Positions 22,612 through 22,866 of a stretch of DNA of 22,866 nt are shown here, one piece after another. Source of the DNA: CAADGL01 sp964643885 (lineage in GTDB: Bacteria > Planctomycetota > Phycisphaerae > UBA1845 > Fen-1342); NCBI GenBank assembly GCA_964643885.1, contig CAZXUI010000077.1:1-22866 (forward strand), given 5' to 3'. Below the pieces are notes generated by a model. That model saw only the letters and a list, made by a program, of their open reading frames with translations, was not told where the DNA came from and ran no database searches. The position numbers and the translations under genes are program-made. Position 1 is the first letter of the stretch; each line of letters begins with the position of its first letter.

Positions 22612-22866
22612 CGCTGGTTGCCTCCTCTCGTGCAGTCATGAGGTGGGTGACGAACACGAAGAATCGCGAATGGCTCTGCCTGCCACAGTTTATGGCATGA
22701 GCAAGACCCGTTCCACCCCTGCCGGAGCATTTTTCGGCCGTTTTCGGACGTTGGTGGTCTGGGCGGTCCGGCGGCGCGGGGGGCGGGAGTGTTCTCGGAC
22801 GAGCGCACGGGCGGGTGGCATGGGCAAGCGCGTAGGTGTTTAGCGTCCCACGGGGATTGGGTCGAG

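Noticed and set aside
1..22866. Phage-defence island, secondary-metabolite cluster or prophage
   Set aside because: I looked for nucleases, helicases, toxin-antitoxin pairs, integrases, and synthase genes on both strands and saw none; the genes are ordinary chromosomal functions.

Overview
The window looks like a chromosomal segment of a high-GC planctomycete, possibly Phycisphaerae-like. This rests on gene content: an ECF sigma factor of the Sig-70_X6 type overlapping a TPR-bearing Ser/Thr kinase, a subtilase ending in a Ca-binding dockerin-like tail with two GDxDGDxDxDxxD/LLGAYG repeats, a planctomycete-style STN-like protein, and intergenic space packed with short hairpin repeats. No rRNA, tRNA, CRISPR array, transposase, phage gene or recognisable defence system was found.

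Layout. 1-402 is non-coding and carries an eight-unit hairpin array. 403-2514 (+) holds a hypothetical protein and a diguanylate cyclase with a degenerate receiver domain. 2668-3201 (-) is a secreted fasciclin protein. 3529-4671 (+) is a secreted alpha-repeat protein. 4696-4971 (-) is a seven-iron-type ferredoxin. 5282-7587 (-) is a two-gene osmoprotectant ABC transporter, an ATPase plus a fused substrate-binding/permease protein. 8010-11776 (+) is the sigma factor/kinase pair. 12048-13418 (+) is an M20 dipeptidase, 13825-14787 (+) a carbamate kinase, 14916-15389 (+) a universal stress protein and 15578-15856 (+) a small membrane protein. 16166-17527 (-) is a nitrilase-superfamily amidohydrolase. 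17868-18290 (-) is a four-helix membrane protein, divergent from a padR plus prefix/STN-protein operon (18466-19917, +). 20320-22611 (-) is the secreted subtilase.

The genes do not form one pathway. Three local regulatory modules stand out: c-di-GMP synthesis beside a pseudo-receiver, the sigma/kinase pair, and PadR with a membrane-anchored STN-like partner. The fasciclin protein, alpha-repeat protein and subtilase are exported.

The most unusual part is between the genes. Two 172-bp elements (17678-17849 and 20054-20225) have 26-bp terminal inverted repeats. A third, inverted and damaged copy (15855-16143) is interrupted by a separate 131-bp element (15994-16124) with its own inverted termini and a TTAC target duplication; the intact copies show the empty site. 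In addition, several short hairpin families recur across intergenic gaps. Two share an AGA loop and show compensatory stem changes, and most are followed by a C-rich box such as CCACCC. These look like non-autonomous, structure-based dispersed repeats mobilised from elsewhere in the genome. That last step is inference.
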